Below are positions 31,027-31,042 of a DNA stretch of 31,042 nt, piece by piece. Source of the DNA: a virus. Each line of letters opens with the position of its first letter. The stretch's first letter is position 1. The notes below the pieces were generated by a model. That model saw only the letters and a list, made by a program, of their open reading frames with translations, ran no database searches and was not told the origin of the DNA. Made by a program: the position numbers and the translations under genes. The DNA lies in IMG/VR virus record IMGVR_UViG_3300025889_000592, positions 1-31,042 of that record. The stretch is one strand, 5' to 3'.

Positions 31027-31042
31027 TTTTTCCATGCCGACA

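Noticed and set aside
1-31042. CRISPR arrays, insertion sequences, rRNA or integrase genes
   Set aside because: No regularly spaced repeats, terminal inverted repeats with a transposase, rRNA-like sequence or recombinase motif was seen on either strand.

Overview
The window looks like the lysis, DNA-packaging and virion-structure half of a tailed phage, most likely a short-tailed (podovirus-type) phage of a Bacteroidota host. The evidence is: terminase, portal, scaffold and capsid genes in canonical order; neck and tail genes that resemble the ring/adaptor and 'stabilization' proteins of crAss-like and related Bacteroidota phages; no tail-tube, tape-measure or sheath gene; and six copies of the Bacteroidota -7 promoter element TAnnTTTG placed just upstream of gene starts. 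All 23 supported protein genes (one a fragment at the left edge) lie on the + strand. The only - strand gene is a tRNA-Arg(CCT) at the right edge. No integrase, repressor, replication gene or recognisable endolysin is present, so this is part of a larger genome and its lifestyle cannot be judged. Layout: 1-101 is probably the end of an upstream gene. 121-646 holds two small conserved-type genes ending in a terminator. 714-7923 is one tightly overlapped operon (ATGA and TAATG junctions): two small membrane/exported proteins, a holin-like protein, a small basic protein, a lipoprotein with a C-terminal membrane anchor (candidate one-piece spanin), two small proteins (one possibly GroES-like), a candidate small terminase, the large terminase and the portal. 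7956-10536 is scaffold plus major capsid protein, closed by a strong terminator. 10605-11327 is an unknown gene lying between two terminators. 11398-19412 encodes two neck/ring-type proteins, an 1883-residue stabilization/tail protein carrying BACON-like, He_PIG-like and Cys-bracketed repeat modules, and a 246-residue virion-type protein. 19432-30921 encodes three presumed internal (ejection) proteins of 297, 512 and 2990 residues; the last carries a HEXXH zinc-peptidase motif and looks like a multidomain 'polyvalent' phage protein. How the parts work together: the terminase pair packages DNA through the portal into a shell built on the scaffold. The ring and stabilization proteins seal the neck and probably bind the host surface. 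The large internal proteins would be ejected with the DNA. The holin and spanin candidates act at lysis. Transcription appears modular: at three junctions a terminator hairpin runs directly into the next -7 promoter box, and at four genes the start codon sits 4-7 nt after the box, implying leaderless or nearly leaderless mRNAs. The capsid gene is codon-optimised (all 18 arginines CGT/CGC), while neighbouring genes use AGG/AGA freely; this fits the AGG-reading tRNA next to the module. The most interesting items are the 2990-residue protein, the terminator-promoter fusions with leaderless starts, the candidate one-piece spanin, and the modular C-terminus of the 1883-residue protein.
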